From assembly GCF_017352375.1 (NCBI RefSeq), contig NZ_JAFEVR010000004.1, forward strand, positions 1,116,001 through 1,180,000: DNA of 64,000 bases, in the 5' to 3' direction. Under the pieces are notes generated by a model, which saw nothing but the letters and a program-made list of their open reading frames with translations, was not told where the DNA came from and made no database searches. Origin of the DNA: Mycolicibacterium sp. S2-37 (GTDB lineage Bacteria; Actinomycetota; Actinomycetes; Mycobacteriales; Mycobacteriaceae). A program made the translations under genes and the position numbers. Positions 20,578 to 29,391 of this stretch are shown piece after piece (positions within the stretch are counted from its first letter, which is position 1; each line of letters begins with the position of its first letter).

Positions 20578-21348
20578 ATGTCCCACGACACGGCATCGGC
20601 GCTTCCACGAACCTGCTGCGCGACCGTGTGGCTGACGCCCGGTCAGGCCCTCTACGCGGGACCCGGTCTCGACCTGGCGCCGCACTCGGGTTCGGTCTGG
20701 TGCCTCGCCGTCGGTGTGGACGGACCACTCACGGTGACCATCGACGGCCGCCGGTCACAAGCGCGCAGCGCACTCATCCCGCCGAGATCCCTCCACCACC
20801 TCGACACCCAAGGCGGCCGGTTGGTGTCCTGTTACCTGGAGCCGACGTCAGACCGGTCGCACTCCGCCGGACGGTTGTTCGCCGAGCGCGCGGGTGATTT
20901 GGCGACGCGTCATGTGGCCGAGCACCGTCTCATCTCGATGCCCGACAGCGACGCGACGGCACGCGCCTGGCTGGACCGCGCCGCCCCGGTGACGCCGCGC
21001 GACATCGACCCTCGAATACACCATGCGGCGTGCCGCATGCGCGACGAGCCGTCGACGTCGTCTCGTGAGCTGGCCGCAGCAGCCGGCCTGTCCGAATCGC
21101 GGTTCTTGCACCTGTTTCGGGCCGAGATGGATACCAGTGTGCGGCGTTACCGGTTGTGGATCCGGCTGGTCCGCGCCGGGGGTGCGCTGGCCGCCGGCAG
21201 CAACTTGACCACCGCGGCGGTCGATGCCGGATTCTCCAGCCCGTCGCATCTGGCCGACCGCTTCAAATCGGCGTTCGGGCTGTCGGCCTCGCAGCTACTG
21301 GGTGCCGGGCTCGTGATGCGCACCCCTGAGCCGGCGACTTCGGTGTAG
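20578..21348 (+). CDS. AraC family transcriptional regulator
   Basis: A 256-residue regulator with a cupin-like sensing region (about residues 20-95, including LAVGVDGPLTVTIDGRRSQ) and a C-terminal double helix-turn-helix (about residues 160-245: SSRELAAAAGLSESRFLHLFRAEM and SNLTTAAVDAGFSSPSHLADRFKSAFG). The ATG at 20578 follows GAGGAGGCCAGC; a GTG 18 bases upstream is possible but less well placed. It is divergent from the DUF4345 gene and convergent with the monooxygenase gene, and none of these three is expected here from the conserved gene order. Confidence 0.88.
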   Translation: MSHDTASALPRTCCATVWLTPGQALYAGPGLDLAPHSGSVWCLAVGVDGPLTVTIDGRRSQARSALIPPRSLHHLDTQGGRLVSCYLEPTSDRSHSAGRLFAERAGDLATRHVAEHRLISMPDSDATARAWLDRAAPVTPRDIDPRIHHAACRMRDEPSTSSRELAAAAGLSESRFLHLFRAEMDTSVRRYRLWIRLVRAGGALAAGSNLTTAAVDAGFSSPSHLADRFKSAFGLSASQLLGAGLVMRTPEPATSV

Positions 21349-21370
21349 CTGGTCGGCTCACCGGGATCGG

Positions 21371-22879
21371 CTACGCCGATATCACCCGTTCCGGGGCGGG
21401 CACGCGGCCGAAGACCATCGCCTCCTCGATCCGGTCGAAGCGGTGGTCGATCGCGTCGAGCACGTAGTTGTGCCGCACGTGCCAGGGACGGCGCGTACCC
21501 GACCGGGGCAGCGCATGGGGTGCACGCTGCACATAACCGGCGGCGAGGTCCCACGCCGGCTTCTCCTCCATCGTCGCCGCTCCGATGTGCGGATAGGCGT
21601 GGGTGTAGCCGTGTTCCCCCATGAACGCCAACAGTTTTGCGAATGCCCGCGCCGTCATGTCAGCCCGCAGCGTCCAGGAGGCGTTGGTGTAACCGATGCA
21701 CCAGGCCATGTTGGGTACGTCCTCGAGCAGGTACTCCTTGTAGACGAAGCGGTCGGTCGGCTTGATCTCGTCGCCGTCGATGGCGATCCGGATGCCGCCC
21801 AGTGCCTGCAGCTGCAGACCCGTAGCGGTGACGATGACGTCGGCGTCGAGGTGCCGGCCGGACGTCAGCACGATGCCCGATGCGTCCACGTGGTCGATGT
21901 GGTCGGTGACCACCTCCGCGCGGCCCGCGGAGATGTGCTCGTAGAGGTCGCCGTCGAGCACCAGGCACATCCGCTGGTCCCACGGGTTGTAGCGCGGTTT
22001 GAAATGCACGTCGACCTCGTAACCCGGGGGCAGTGCGGCGATGGTCCGATTACGGATCAACCACCGGCCGAAGCGCGGGGCCTTGCGGAACAGGGCGTAG
22101 GTCAACACATGGAACATCGCGTTGCGCACCCGCACGACGGCGTGAGCCAGTCTCTGGGGCAACACCTTTCGGATGAACTGCACCATCGGGTCGAAACGCG
22201 ACATCGACATCATGTACGTGGGCGACCGCTGCAGCATCGTCACACGCTCGGCGCGCTGTGCCAGCGCCGGAATGAGGCTGATCGCGGTGGCTCCGCTACC
22301 GATCACCACGACCCGCTTACCCGTGTAGTCGAGCGACTCCGGCCAGAATTGTGGATGCACCACGTCCCCGCCGAACTCCTCGATGCCGGTGAAGGCGGGG
22401 GTGTAGGGGTCGTCATAGTTGTAGTAGCCGGTTCCGCAAAACAGGAATCGGCTGCGGTAGAGCTTCTCGCTTTCACCGTCGGGCCCGGCGACCACCGTGC
22501 GCACCGTCCACGTGTCAGTGGCGGAGTCCCAGTCCGCCGAGACGACGCGGGTGTCGAAGCGGATATGGGAATCGATGCCGTACTTGCGTGCGGTGTCGGT
22601 GAGGTAGGCGCGGATGTCGGCGCCCTCGGCCACGTTCTCGGGGCGCGTCCACGGCTCGTAGGGGTAACTCAGCGTGAAGATGTCGCTGTCGGAGCGGATG
22701 CCCGGGTAGCGGAACAGGTCCCACGTGCCGCCGATCTGCGACCTGCGCTCCAGCACGGTGTAGGTGAGCTGCGGGTTCTTCTCGTTGATGCGATAGGCCG
22801 CACCGATGCCCGAAATCCCCGCCCCGATGATCAGCACATCAGCGTATTCGCCCGGCTGCTGACTGGCCTCGCTGCTCAT
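21371..22879 (-). CDS. Flavin-containing (Baeyer-Villiger type) monooxygenase, EthA-like
   Basis: A 502-residue NADPH/FAD monooxygenase. The FAD Rossmann motif is GAGISGIGAAYRI near residue 19, the NADPH motif VIGSGATAISLIPALA near residue 187, and between them FGGDVVHPQFWP fits the Baeyer-Villiger fingerprint FxGxxxHxxxWP. Overall it resembles EthA and its mycobacterial paralogs, which oxidise ketones and activate thioamide drugs; the natural substrate is unknown. The ATG at 22879 has GGAGG eight bases upstream. The gene is convergent with araC and divergent from the amine oxidase gene. Confidence 0.9.
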   Translation of the reverse strand: MSSEASQQPGEYADVLIIGAGISGIGAAYRINEKNPQLTYTVLERRSQIGGTWDLFRYPGIRSDSDIFTLSYPYEPWTRPENVAEGADIRAYLTDTARKYGIDSHIRFDTRVVSADWDSATDTWTVRTVVAGPDGESEKLYRSRFLFCGTGYYNYDDPYTPAFTGIEEFGGDVVHPQFWPESLDYTGKRVVVIGSGATAISLIPALAQRAERVTMLQRSPTYMMSMSRFDPMVQFIRKVLPQRLAHAVVRVRNAMFHVLTYALFRKAPRFGRWLIRNRTIAALPPGYEVDVHFKPRYNPWDQRMCLVLDGDLYEHISAGRAEVVTDHIDHVDASGIVLTSGRHLDADVIVTATGLQLQALGGIRIAIDGDEIKPTDRFVYKEYLLEDVPNMAWCIGYTNASWTLRADMTARAFAKLLAFMGEHGYTHAYPHIGAATMEEKPAWDLAAGYVQRAPHALPRSGTRRPWHVRHNYVLDAIDHRFDRIEEAMVFGRVPAPERVISA

Positions 22880-23044
22880 CGATCGAACCTCCGTTGGTCC
22901 CGTCCAGTACCAACCCCCACCATAGGACCCCGGTGCGGAGCCCGTCGACGATCTCCGCGAGCGAGTCCACCGCGGCGAGCGGTCGATGCACCCGGTGGGC
23001 TGAACAACGCTGTCTTGACGTCCACATCGTGAGACTCTGGTCGC

Positions 23045-24403
23045 ATGAGCGCACCCGACACCGCCGATGTCGCCGTGGTCGGCGCGGGTTTCGCCGGGTT
23101 GTCGGCGGCCCGTGAATTGAACCGGCTCGGCCACGACGTCGTGGTGTTCGAGGGACGGGACCGGGTCGGCGGCCGCGCGTACACCGCCACCGTCGCCGGC
23201 ACTCCGGTGGACCTCGGGGCGACGTTCGTCGGACCGACACAGGACGCCGTCACCGCCCTGGCCGCGCAACTGGGCTGCCCCACCGTGCCCACGTACCGCA
23301 GCGGTAAGAACCTGATCCGCTGGCGCGGTCGGGTCCGGAGCTATCGCAGCACGATCCCGCGCCTGTCGATCCTCGAACTCCTGGACGTCTCGCGCATCCA
23401 GTGGCGCTTCGAGCGGCTGTGCAAGCAGGTGCCGGTGAACCAGCCGTGGACGGCACCGACCGCGCACCGGCTCGACGACACCACACTCGAAGCGTGGCTG
23501 CGATCCGTGCACGCCGGCGCCTCCACGCGCGACCTGATGGCGATCATGTCGCGCGTGACCTGGGGGTGCGAACCGGACGCGGTGTCGATGCTGCACGCGG
23601 TGCGCTACGTCAAGGCCGCCGGGGGCATCGGCCGCATGCTCGATGTCGAAGGTGGCGCTCAGCAGGACCGCTTCCCCGCAGGCACCCAGCAGATCGCGCA
23701 GCGGATCGCCGGGGAACTCGGCGACCGGGTGCTGCTGGGAGCTCCCGTACGCGGTGTCCAACGGCTCGACGACGGCGCCCTGCGTGTCGACACCTCTGCG
23801 GGCGCCACCACGGTGCGCGCCCTCATCGTCGCCGTCGCCCCGGCACACCGGCTCGGCATCCGGTTCGAACCGCCGCTGCCCAGTGGTTACACCGATCTGG
23901 CGAGACACTGGCCGCAGGGCAGGCTCAGTAAGGCCTACGCCGCCTACCGCACGCCGTTCTGGCGCGACGGCGGCTGCTCAGGCGAGGCGCTGTCGGACGA
24001 GGGACCGGTGTTCATCACCTTCGACGTGAGCCCCTCCGGTGAGGGCCCCGGGATCCTGCTCGGGTTCACCGACGCGGCGACATTCGATCCGCTGCCGCCC
24101 GCCCAGCGACGCGAACAGGCCTTGGCAGGATTTGTGGCGCTCTTCGGCGATGCGGCCGGCCAGCCGATCGACTACATCGACCATTGCTGGGGCGCAGAAG
24201 ATTTCGCGCCGGGCGGGCCCACCGCGGCGGTGCCGCCCGGGTCCTGGACGATCTATGGCGAATGGTTGCGCAGACCCGTCGACGGCATCCACTGGGCCGG
24301 TACCGAGACCGCGGACACGTGGACCGGGTTCCTCGACGGCGCGGTCCGCTCCGGGCAGCGAGCCGCGGCCGAGGTGCACCGGGAGCTGTCGGCGGCGCCG
24401 TAA
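23045..24403 (+). CDS. aofH: Flavin-containing monoamine oxidase (AofH/Rv3170-like)
   Basis: A 452-residue FAD-dependent amine oxidase. The N-terminal dinucleotide fold is [20 protein letters not shown] followed by [13 protein letters not shown], and the C-terminal FAD motif [22 protein letters not shown] is typical of monoamine oxidase and putrescine oxidase. Substrate preference cannot be read from the sequence. In M. tuberculosis the Rv3170/Rv3171c pair follows Rv3169 directly; here it is separated from the Rv3169-like gene by the inserted three-gene block. The next gene is convergent and 3 bases away. Confidence 0.9.
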   Translation: MSAPDTADVAVVGAGFAGLSAARELNRLGHDVVVFEGRDRVGGRAYTATVAGTPVDLGATFVGPTQDAVTALAAQLGCPTVPTYRSGKNLIRWRGRVRSYRSTIPRLSILELLDVSRIQWRFERLCKQVPVNQPWTAPTAHRLDDTTLEAWLRSVHAGASTRDLMAIMSRVTWGCEPDAVSMLHAVRYVKAAGGIGRMLDVEGGAQQDRFPAGTQQIAQRIAGELGDRVLLGAPVRGVQRLDDGALRVDTSAGATTVRALIVAVAPAHRLGIRFEPPLPSGYTDLARHWPQGRLSKAYAAYRTPFWRDGGCSGEALSDEGPVFITFDVSPSGEGPGILLGFTDAATFDPLPPAQRREQALAGFVALFGDAAGQPIDYIDHCWGAEDFAPGGPTAAVPPGSWTIYGEWLRRPVDGIHWAGTETADTWTGFLDGAVRSGQRAAAEVHRELSAAP

Positions 24404-24406
24404 CAC

Positions 24407-25354
24407 TCAGGAGGTTGCGCGCTCCGCGCCCACGGCCGACCCGGTCAGCGCCCGCAGTGCACCGTTCACCTCGTGCGGTCGTTCGAGGATCGCGCAGTGT
24501 CCACCGGGCAGCTCGACGAACTCCGCGAGAGTGGGCACCAATTCGGCGATCCGGCGCGACGACGTGATCGGCAACAGCCGGTCGTCTCGGCTGCCGATCA
24601 CCAGCGTCGGCACCGTGAGGTTGTCCAGCCCGATGTGCTCCGGACCGAGCCTGTCGACCAGGACCGAGGCCCAGCCGCCGCGCCCGGCCGGTGGGGTGGC
24701 GGCGAACAGCTCGTAGACGAATTCGGCGACGGCCGGATCAGCGGTACGGCCCACCGCCAGAGCGGAGACGAAGCGCCGATTCGCACGATGGGCGGCGGAC
24801 GGCAGCGGCGTGGCACCGAACCTCTTCAGCATGGTCCCCGCCGCCAGCACCCTGGTGGCCGACAACCGTTGCGGCACAGGCAGGAACTGCACGTTGCGCA
24901 GGAGGTCTCCGGTGGTGGTGTTGATCAGGGCGACCGCCGACGCACGCTGCATCACCCGGGCCGGATAGCGCCGGGCCCAGGATGTGATGGCGATGCCGCC
25001 CATCGAGTGGCCGGCGATCACCGCTCGCTCGTGGGGGGCGACGGTCGCCGCCAGCACCGCGTCGAGGTCAGCGGCGAGCAGGTCGAGGCTGTAGCCGGTG
25101 CGACGGGGTGGCACGCCGCTACGCCCGTGTCCGCGGTGGTCGAACGCGATCACCCGGTGATCGCGGGCCAGATCGGCGATCTGGTAGGCCCATACCCGCA
25201 GCGCGCAGGTGATGCCGTGCGCCAGCACGATCGGAGTGCCGTCCTCCGGGCCGAAGACCTCGGTGTGCAGCCGCACACCGTCCGCGGACCGGACGGGAAC
25301 CACCCTGCGCGGAGGCAACGCCTTCGCGGCGTCGAAGGTGGCAACTCGGCTCAT
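24407..25354 (-). CDS. Alpha/beta hydrolase (Rv3171c/Hpx-like)
   Basis: A 315-residue alpha/beta-hydrolase fold enzyme annotated in M. tuberculosis as a non-haem haloperoxidase. The nucleophile elbow is AGHSMGG (about residue 114), the acid lies in VIGSRDDRLLP and the catalytic histidine in PGGHCAILERP. Oxyanion-side HGI is in LAHGITCALRVW. Natural activity is likely ester or related hydrolysis; perhydrolase activity is often incidental in this family. It is the last gene of the Rv3167c-Rv3171c-like segment. Confidence 0.88.
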   Translation of the reverse strand: MSRVATFDAAKALPPRRVVPVRSADGVRLHTEVFGPEDGTPIVLAHGITCALRVWAYQIADLARDHRVIAFDHRGHGRSGVPPRRTGYSLDLLAADLDAVLAATVAPHERAVIAGHSMGGIAITSWARRYPARVMQRASAVALINTTTGDLLRNVQFLPVPQRLSATRVLAAGTMLKRFGATPLPSAAHRANRRFVSALAVGRTADPAVAEFVYELFAATPPAGRGGWASVLVDRLGPEHIGLDNLTVPTLVIGSRDDRLLPITSSRRIAELVPTLAEFVELPGGHCAILERPHEVNGALRALTGSAVGAERATS

Positions 25355-25415
25355 GGGCCCGCTCCGATCACTCCAGCAACACCGACGGGATCGTCAGCTT
25401 AACCGTCGGCGCGGG

Positions 25416-26096
25416 TCACCCGATCCGCGATTGGATCGTGTCGGCGATGCGCGCGGCTTGGTCGACGACGAACGTCCTGGGCCGGCAAGCCTCCACGTCG
25501 GAGACGACATTCGACTTCACCGCGAGCACCCGTTCGCACGATCGGGTCTGGTCACCGGTCCCCCGAGCGATCGGGAGGGTGAGCCGGTCGCCGGTCCGAA
25601 CGAGTTGGCCGCTGCGCCATTTCGGTAGCTGCTGCCCGTTGAGGTTGATGTTGACCGTGTGGTCGGTGCACTGCGCCCAGCGGTCGGCCGACTCGGTGAA
25701 GAAGGTCTGGGCGGCTTCGGGGGTCGCATAGCTGACGACCGATTGCACCGCGAGGTTGTCCCAGGTGTCGTCGGCCGGAGCGCGAAGGGTCTGCGACCGC
25801 ACCGCACTCCAGGTGCCGGAATCCCGTTCGCCGTAGATCGCCGCCTCGTCGACACCCCACACCCCGAGACAATTCTTGTTGGTCAGCAGATTGCGGTTGT
25901 CGGCCATCCCGTCGACCACGGGTTCGGGCGTCAGCGCGGTCCCCATCACCTCGTTGACGTCGTCGACCCCGAGTAGCAGCATCTCCAGGTCGGCATCGCG
26001 GACGGTCGTCGGCGCCTCGACGGCAGTCGGCGTGCCCGTCCCGCAGCCGGTGAGCAGGAGCCCGAGAGCGAGCAGTGCGGTTGCGCAGGATTTCAC
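25416..26096 (-). CDS. Lipoprotein with PknH-like sensor domain
   Basis: A 226-residue secreted lipoprotein: signal peptide MKSCATALLALGLLLTGC with the lipobox LLTGC, then a domain resembling the extracellular sensor domain of PknH and the LppH proteins. Four cysteines in the mature part (NKNC, AQC, RSC, EAC) probably form two disulfides as in that family. It would be anchored on the outer face of the cytoplasmic membrane; the ligand is unknown. It begins with GTG just after the stop of the exported-protein gene upstream, so the two are probably co-transcribed. Confidence 0.8.
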   Translation of the reverse strand: MKSCATALLALGLLLTGCGTGTPTAVEAPTTVRDADLEMLLLGVDDVNEVMGTALTPEPVVDGMADNRNLLTNKNCLGVWGVDEAAIYGERDSGTWSAVRSQTLRAPADDTWDNLAVQSVVSYATPEAAQTFFTESADRWAQCTDHTVNINLNGQQLPKWRSGQLVRTGDRLTLPIARGTGDQTRSCERVLAVKSNVVSDVEACRPRTFVVDQAARIADTIQSRIG

Positions 26097-26097
26097 G

Positions 26098-26667
26098 TCA
26101 GGCGTGCGTTCCGGCTGCGGCGCACGCCTCCTGGACGCTCAGGGCATCGCTGTTGAGCTCGTTCGCGGTGAGGTCCAGCGTGTTGCCGCCGCTCCGCAGG
26201 CCCATCTTGACGAGCAGCTTGGTGGCGTCCACCGACCACATCCGCATGGGGTTCGCGATTTCCGGCGCCAGCCCCGGGGTGTTCGCGGCACTCATCGCCA
26301 AGACGGCGCCCTGACGGAGGGCGGTCCGGCCCAGGGTGTTGCTGTCGTTGACCGTCGGGTCGGCGTATCTGGCCTGGGCGTTCTCGTCGAGCGCGTCGGC
26401 GAATTCGCCGTAGTAGGTGGCGGCGGCGTCCAATGCCTCGGCGAATTGTCCGCACGCCGCGACGGCGGCGGGGCTGGCGTCCGGCGACGTCGGCGCGGCC
26501 AGCGCAACCGGCGGTGCGGCGACCGCATCGACCTGGACCGGCGGAAGCTCACCTCCGTCGACCTGAGGATCGGGCTGGGCGGACGCCGCAGGCGCCGCCA
26601 CGAACGTGATGCCGAGGGCGACGAACAACAGGGACAGGGCCGACATGCCGGCGGGTAGTGACCGCAA
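26098..26667 (-). CDS. Exported mycobacterial protein of unknown function
   Basis: A 189-residue protein with an N-terminal signal peptide ending in APAASA and a mature part of about 160 residues that looks helical (AACGQFAEALDAAATYYGEFADAL) and holds two cysteines that could pair. The start is taken as the TTG at 26667 because GGAGGAAG precedes it by two to three bases, giving MRSLPAG before the hydrophobic core; the internal ATG at 26646 lacks a ribosome-binding site and a positive residue. I do not recognise the family by name. It heads a two-gene operon with the lipoprotein. Confidence 0.65.
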   Translation of the reverse strand: MRSLPAGMSALSLLFVALGITFVAAPAASAQPDPQVDGGELPPVQVDAVAAPPVALAAPTSPDASPAAVAACGQFAEALDAAATYYGEFADALDENAQARYADPTVNDSNTLGRTALRQGAVLAMSAANTPGLAPEIANPMRMWSVDATKLLVKMGLRSGGNTLDLTANELNSDALSVQEACAAAGTHA

Positions 26668-26888
26668 CGCTTCCTCCAGTGTCGTGACGCGTACCCACAG
26701 TGGGTCTTTCAGGTGTCCGGTCGGTGGACCGAAACGGAACGGCGCATTTCCCGGCGCGAACCATTGCACGCGCCCGCGAGGCGCTCGCGAGCGGCCGAGC
26801 CGACAGGTTTCAGCAAACAGCCCGAAACGACTTATAGGTGGTCGTCACTATTTGCAGGCCGTTCACCGTCCGGACACTCTGCGGGTGG

Positions 26889-26948
26889 ATGCTCCGACGC
26901 GTCAGAACCGTTCGATCCGTTCGACTCGGACACGAGAGGCGCCACCAC
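26889..26948 (+). repeat. Duplicated porin leader, copy 1
   Basis: This 60-base stretch just before the first porin start matches 27946-28006 before the second porin at most positions. Shared blocks are GCGTCA-AAC, GTTCGATCCG, TCGGAC, CGAGAGGCGC and ACCAC. CGAGAGGCG near the end is the likely ribosome-binding site. The similarity outside coding sequence suggests the whole gene with its 5' region was duplicated, or that the leader is under selection. The rest of the gap from 26668 to 26888 shows no gene. Confidence 0.7.
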
Positions 26949-26952
26949 ACCC

Positions 26953-27642
26953 ATGCTCAATCGCTATGCCATCCTGGCCGCAGCCTGCCTGGTGATCCCG
27001 GTCGGAACCGCGCCGCCGGCGCTGGCCCAGCCGGCACCCGCCGATCCGGCGGTGCAGCCCGCCGGTGACGCAGCGCCGCCTCCGCCGCCCGCCGAAGGCG
27101 CCGTCCCGTCCGGCGCGCCCGGAATCCTCGACACCCCGGACGGCTGGCGCCTCACGGTCGCCGGAAGCAATGAAACGCAGCTTCCCGTCGCCCCGCTGAC
27201 CACCGCGGTCTCGTCACGTGAGTACCTGGTCGGCGGTACCTTCACCGGCACCATCACCGGTGAGGGCCGCACCAGCCTGACCGGCGGCACGTTGGAGGTC
27301 GGCGAGCAGATCGGCTGCGGGATCATCTCCGACGAGACCGAGATCAACCCGGGCGCGAGCTTCACCCCCGGCATCGCCCTCCCGTTCAACGACAACGTCA
27401 CCCTCGGCACCGGCATCAGCCTGCAGGGCAAGGTGTATCTGAAGCCCGGCACCGTCACCTCCGTCCCGCTCAACAAGAAGTCGTTCAAGGGCACCTCGAC
27501 CCGGATCAGCGTGACCGGCGTCCGGATCAAGACCGACCAGTGCGCGGGTCAGTCGTTCATCCGGTCCTACGCGACGCTGACCAGCTCGACCGACAACACC
27601 GACGACGTCATCACCTACGTCGGATTCACCAAGGCCGTCTGA
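26953..27642 (+). CDS. MspA family porin (tandem copy 1)
   Basis: A 229-residue exported protein: signal peptide ending PPALAQ, a proline/alanine-rich linker to about residue 55, then an MspA-type beta domain (TPDGWRLTVAGSNETQLPV, SREYLVGGTFTGTITG). MspA proteins form octameric channels in the mycobacterial outer membrane for small hydrophilic solutes. Unlike classical MspA, as I recall it, it has two cysteines (QIGCGI and DQCAGQS) at matching places in both copies. The central segment IISDETEINPGASF, where the pore constriction of MspA would fall, is acidic. A strong hairpin follows its stop. Confidence 0.85.
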   Translation: MLNRYAILAAACLVIPVGTAPPALAQPAPADPAVQPAGDAAPPPPPAEGAVPSGAPGILDTPDGWRLTVAGSNETQLPVAPLTTAVSSREYLVGGTFTGTITGEGRTSLTGGTLEVGEQIGCGIISDETEINPGASFTPGIALPFNDNVTLGTGISLQGKVYLKPGTVTSVPLNKKSFKGTSTRISVTGVRIKTDQCAGQSFIRSYATLTSSTDNTDDVITYVGFTKAV

Positions 27643-27660
27643 CCCCGCACGACCCCCGGC

Positions 27661-27692
27661 ACGGCCGACCGTCCCCCAGGACGGTCGGCCGT
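27661..27692 (+). terminator. Strong hairpin after porin copy 1
   Basis: ACGGCCGACCGTCC (27661-27674) and GGACGGTCGGCCGT (27679-27692) form a perfect 14-bp stem with the 4-base loop CCCA, starting 18 bases after the porin stop. There is no run of T, but such stems are typical of mycobacterial terminators. The following stretch to 27945 holds no gene that I can recognise, so copy 2 probably has its own promoter there. Confidence 0.75.
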
Positions 27693-27945
27693 GTCCTATT
27701 CGTGACCTGCGCCAACGTTCATGTGCTTCCCGCCGGCGGATAACGCCGGCGCCAACATCAGTCGTTCGGAATTCGACCCGCCGAGCTGCCTGTTTCCGCA
27801 GCTGGAAGTTTGCTGAGAGCCTGCTGTCGCTTGCCTGCGCGTCGATCCAGCAAACGTGAACTCGCGACGATTTCGACGCCTAACCGTCGAACATCCGGCC
27901 TGCTCCATTCGGCCTCTGTTCACTGCCGCGCCACCCGCAGATTAG

Positions 27946-28006
27946 ATGCTCTGTCGCGTCATAACTGTTCGATCCGCTGGTTTCGGACCACGAGAGGCGC
28001 GACCAC
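27946..28006 (+). repeat. Duplicated porin leader, copy 2
   Basis: Counterpart of 26889-26948, 61 bases long with one insertion, lying 4 bases before the second porin ATG. It again ends with the ribosome-binding site ACGAGAGGCGC and ACCAC. Similarity falls off upstream of position 27946. Confidence 0.7.
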
Positions 28007-28010
28007 TTTC

Positions 28011-28673
28011 ATGTTCAATCGTCTTGCTGCCCTGGCTGCTGTCTGCGCGGCCGCTCCCGTCATCGGTGTGCCGACGGCCTCCGCGCAGCCTGTCCCGCCA
28101 CCGCCGCCGCCGCCGGACACCGGCGTGGTCGCCTCCGCCCCGCCCGGAGTGGTGACGACTCCCGACGGCTGGGTGCTGACGGTCGCGGCGGCGAACGAGA
28201 CCCAGCTGCCGGTGGCACCGCTGACCACGGCCGTGTCATCACGCGAATACCTCGTGGGCGGGACCTTCACCGGCACCGTCACCGGGGACGGCTCCACCAA
28301 GCTCAACGGCGGTGTCCTCGAAGCGGGATACCAGATCGGCTGCGGCATCGAACTCGGCCAGGTCCGGCTCATCGGCTCGGTGGGTCTGAGCACCTCGGGA
28401 TCGTCGCTGACCGGTGGCATCGTCCCCACCGGTGTCACCCTCCCGATCTCGGGCACGCTGGAGATCCACCTGAAGCCCGGTACGGTGCAACAGGTTTCGG
28501 TCAGCAAGAAGTCCTTCAAAGCAGCGCCGGCACGCGTCACCGTGAAGGACACGCACATCAAGATCGACGGATGCACGGGGCAGTCGTTCCTGCGGTCCTA
28601 CGCGACGCTGACCAGTTCGACGACCGACACCGACGACATCGTCGCCTATTACGGCGTCACGAAGACGGTCTGA
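28011..28673 (+). CDS. MspA family porin (tandem copy 2)
   Basis: A 220-residue paralog of the preceding porin with signal peptide ending PTASAQ, a short Pro-rich linker and the same beta-domain segments (TPDGWVLTVAAANETQLPV, SREYLVGGTFTGTVTG, LRSYATLTSS). The two cysteines are conserved (QIGCGI, DGCTGQS). The middle part differs sharply from copy 1: ELGQVRLIGSVGLSTSGSS replaces the acidic segment, suggesting a pore of different charge. The stop is followed 8 bases later by the proline-rich gene, so copy 2 and that gene form an operon. Confidence 0.85.
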   Translation: MFNRLAALAAVCAAAPVIGVPTASAQPVPPPPPPPDTGVVASAPPGVVTTPDGWVLTVAAANETQLPVAPLTTAVSSREYLVGGTFTGTVTGDGSTKLNGGVLEAGYQIGCGIELGQVRLIGSVGLSTSGSSLTGGIVPTGVTLPISGTLEIHLKPGTVQQVSVSKKSFKAAPARVTVKDTHIKIDGCTGQSFLRSYATLTSSTTDTDDIVAYYGVTKTV

Positions 28674-28681
28674 CCCCGACG

Positions 28682-29386
28682 ATGCCGAACCCGTCCAGCG
28701 AGCGCAGCCATTCGTCGTCCGATGCCGTCCGGTGCGCCGGGCGCGCGACGGCGGGTCTGCTCAGCATCGGCGTAGCGGTGGCCTTCGCGGCAATGGCGGC
28801 GGCACAGCCGCCGCCACTGCCGCCGGGCCCGCGGGTTCCCCCGCCACCGGTGGGGCAGCCGGTTCCGCCGCCGGCCCCCGGTCCACGGGTGCCCGCCATC
28901 GGCGTTCCTCTGGGTCCCTCGGGTCTCGGCGTTCTCGCGCAGACCGGAACTCCGCCTGCCGGGCCGCTCGGCGTACCCGCCATCCCCGGCATCGACCAGA
29001 GCACCGTGTTGGGCCAGAACGCCGTTCCGTCCGCACCGGGGGCCGGGCCGGGAGCGCCCCCCAATCTCCGGGCGTTCAACAACGCCTACGGGGTGCCGCA
29101 GTACGAAACGCCTGCGGCACCGGGTGAGGGCAGGCAGTTCGACGTGGCGCCCGGCCACGAGAACGACGACGTGAACGGCCGCGAATGGCTCGGCCGGTAC
29201 TTCGACCTCTACCACGACGGCCAGCTCAGGGGTGCACTGCTGGGCCAGTCGCCACAGAGCCAGCTCGGGCTGCCACTGCCGGGCACCGCGCCGCCGGAGG
29301 GCACGAACCTGCCGCCGGGGATGGTCCAATTCGTCCCGCCGCCACCGCCGCCACCGCCCCCGCCGGTCCCGCCGCCCGCAGGCTGA
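28682..29386 (+). CDS. Proline-rich exported protein downstream of porin
   Basis: A 234-residue protein with an N-terminal membrane/signal segment (AGLLSIGVAVAFAAMAAAQ) followed by a mature region dominated by Pro, Gly and Ala. Low-complexity runs lie at residues 40-75 and in the last 20 residues (ten consecutive prolines). Between them is a more ordered segment NGREWLGRYFDLYHDGQLRGALLG. Its start is 8 bases after the porin stop without a clear ribosome-binding site, implying translational coupling. Function is unknown; a cell-wall-spanning or porin-associated role is a guess from context. Confidence 0.7.
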   Translation: MPNPSSERSHSSSDAVRCAGRATAGLLSIGVAVAFAAMAAAQPPPLPPGPRVPPPPVGQPVPPPAPGPRVPAIGVPLGPSGLGVLAQTGTPPAGPLGVPAIPGIDQSTVLGQNAVPSAPGAGPGAPPNLRAFNNAYGVPQYETPAAPGEGRQFDVAPGHENDDVNGREWLGRYFDLYHDGQLRGALLGQSPQSQLGLPLPGTAPPEGTNLPPGMVQFVPPPPPPPPPPVPPPAG

Positions 29387-29391
29387 TCAGC

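Noticed and set aside
21371..23908. 845-codon reading of the monooxygenase gene
   Set aside because: The extra 343 codons run antisense through the amine oxidase gene; the ATG at 22879 has a good ribosome-binding site and gives the family length.
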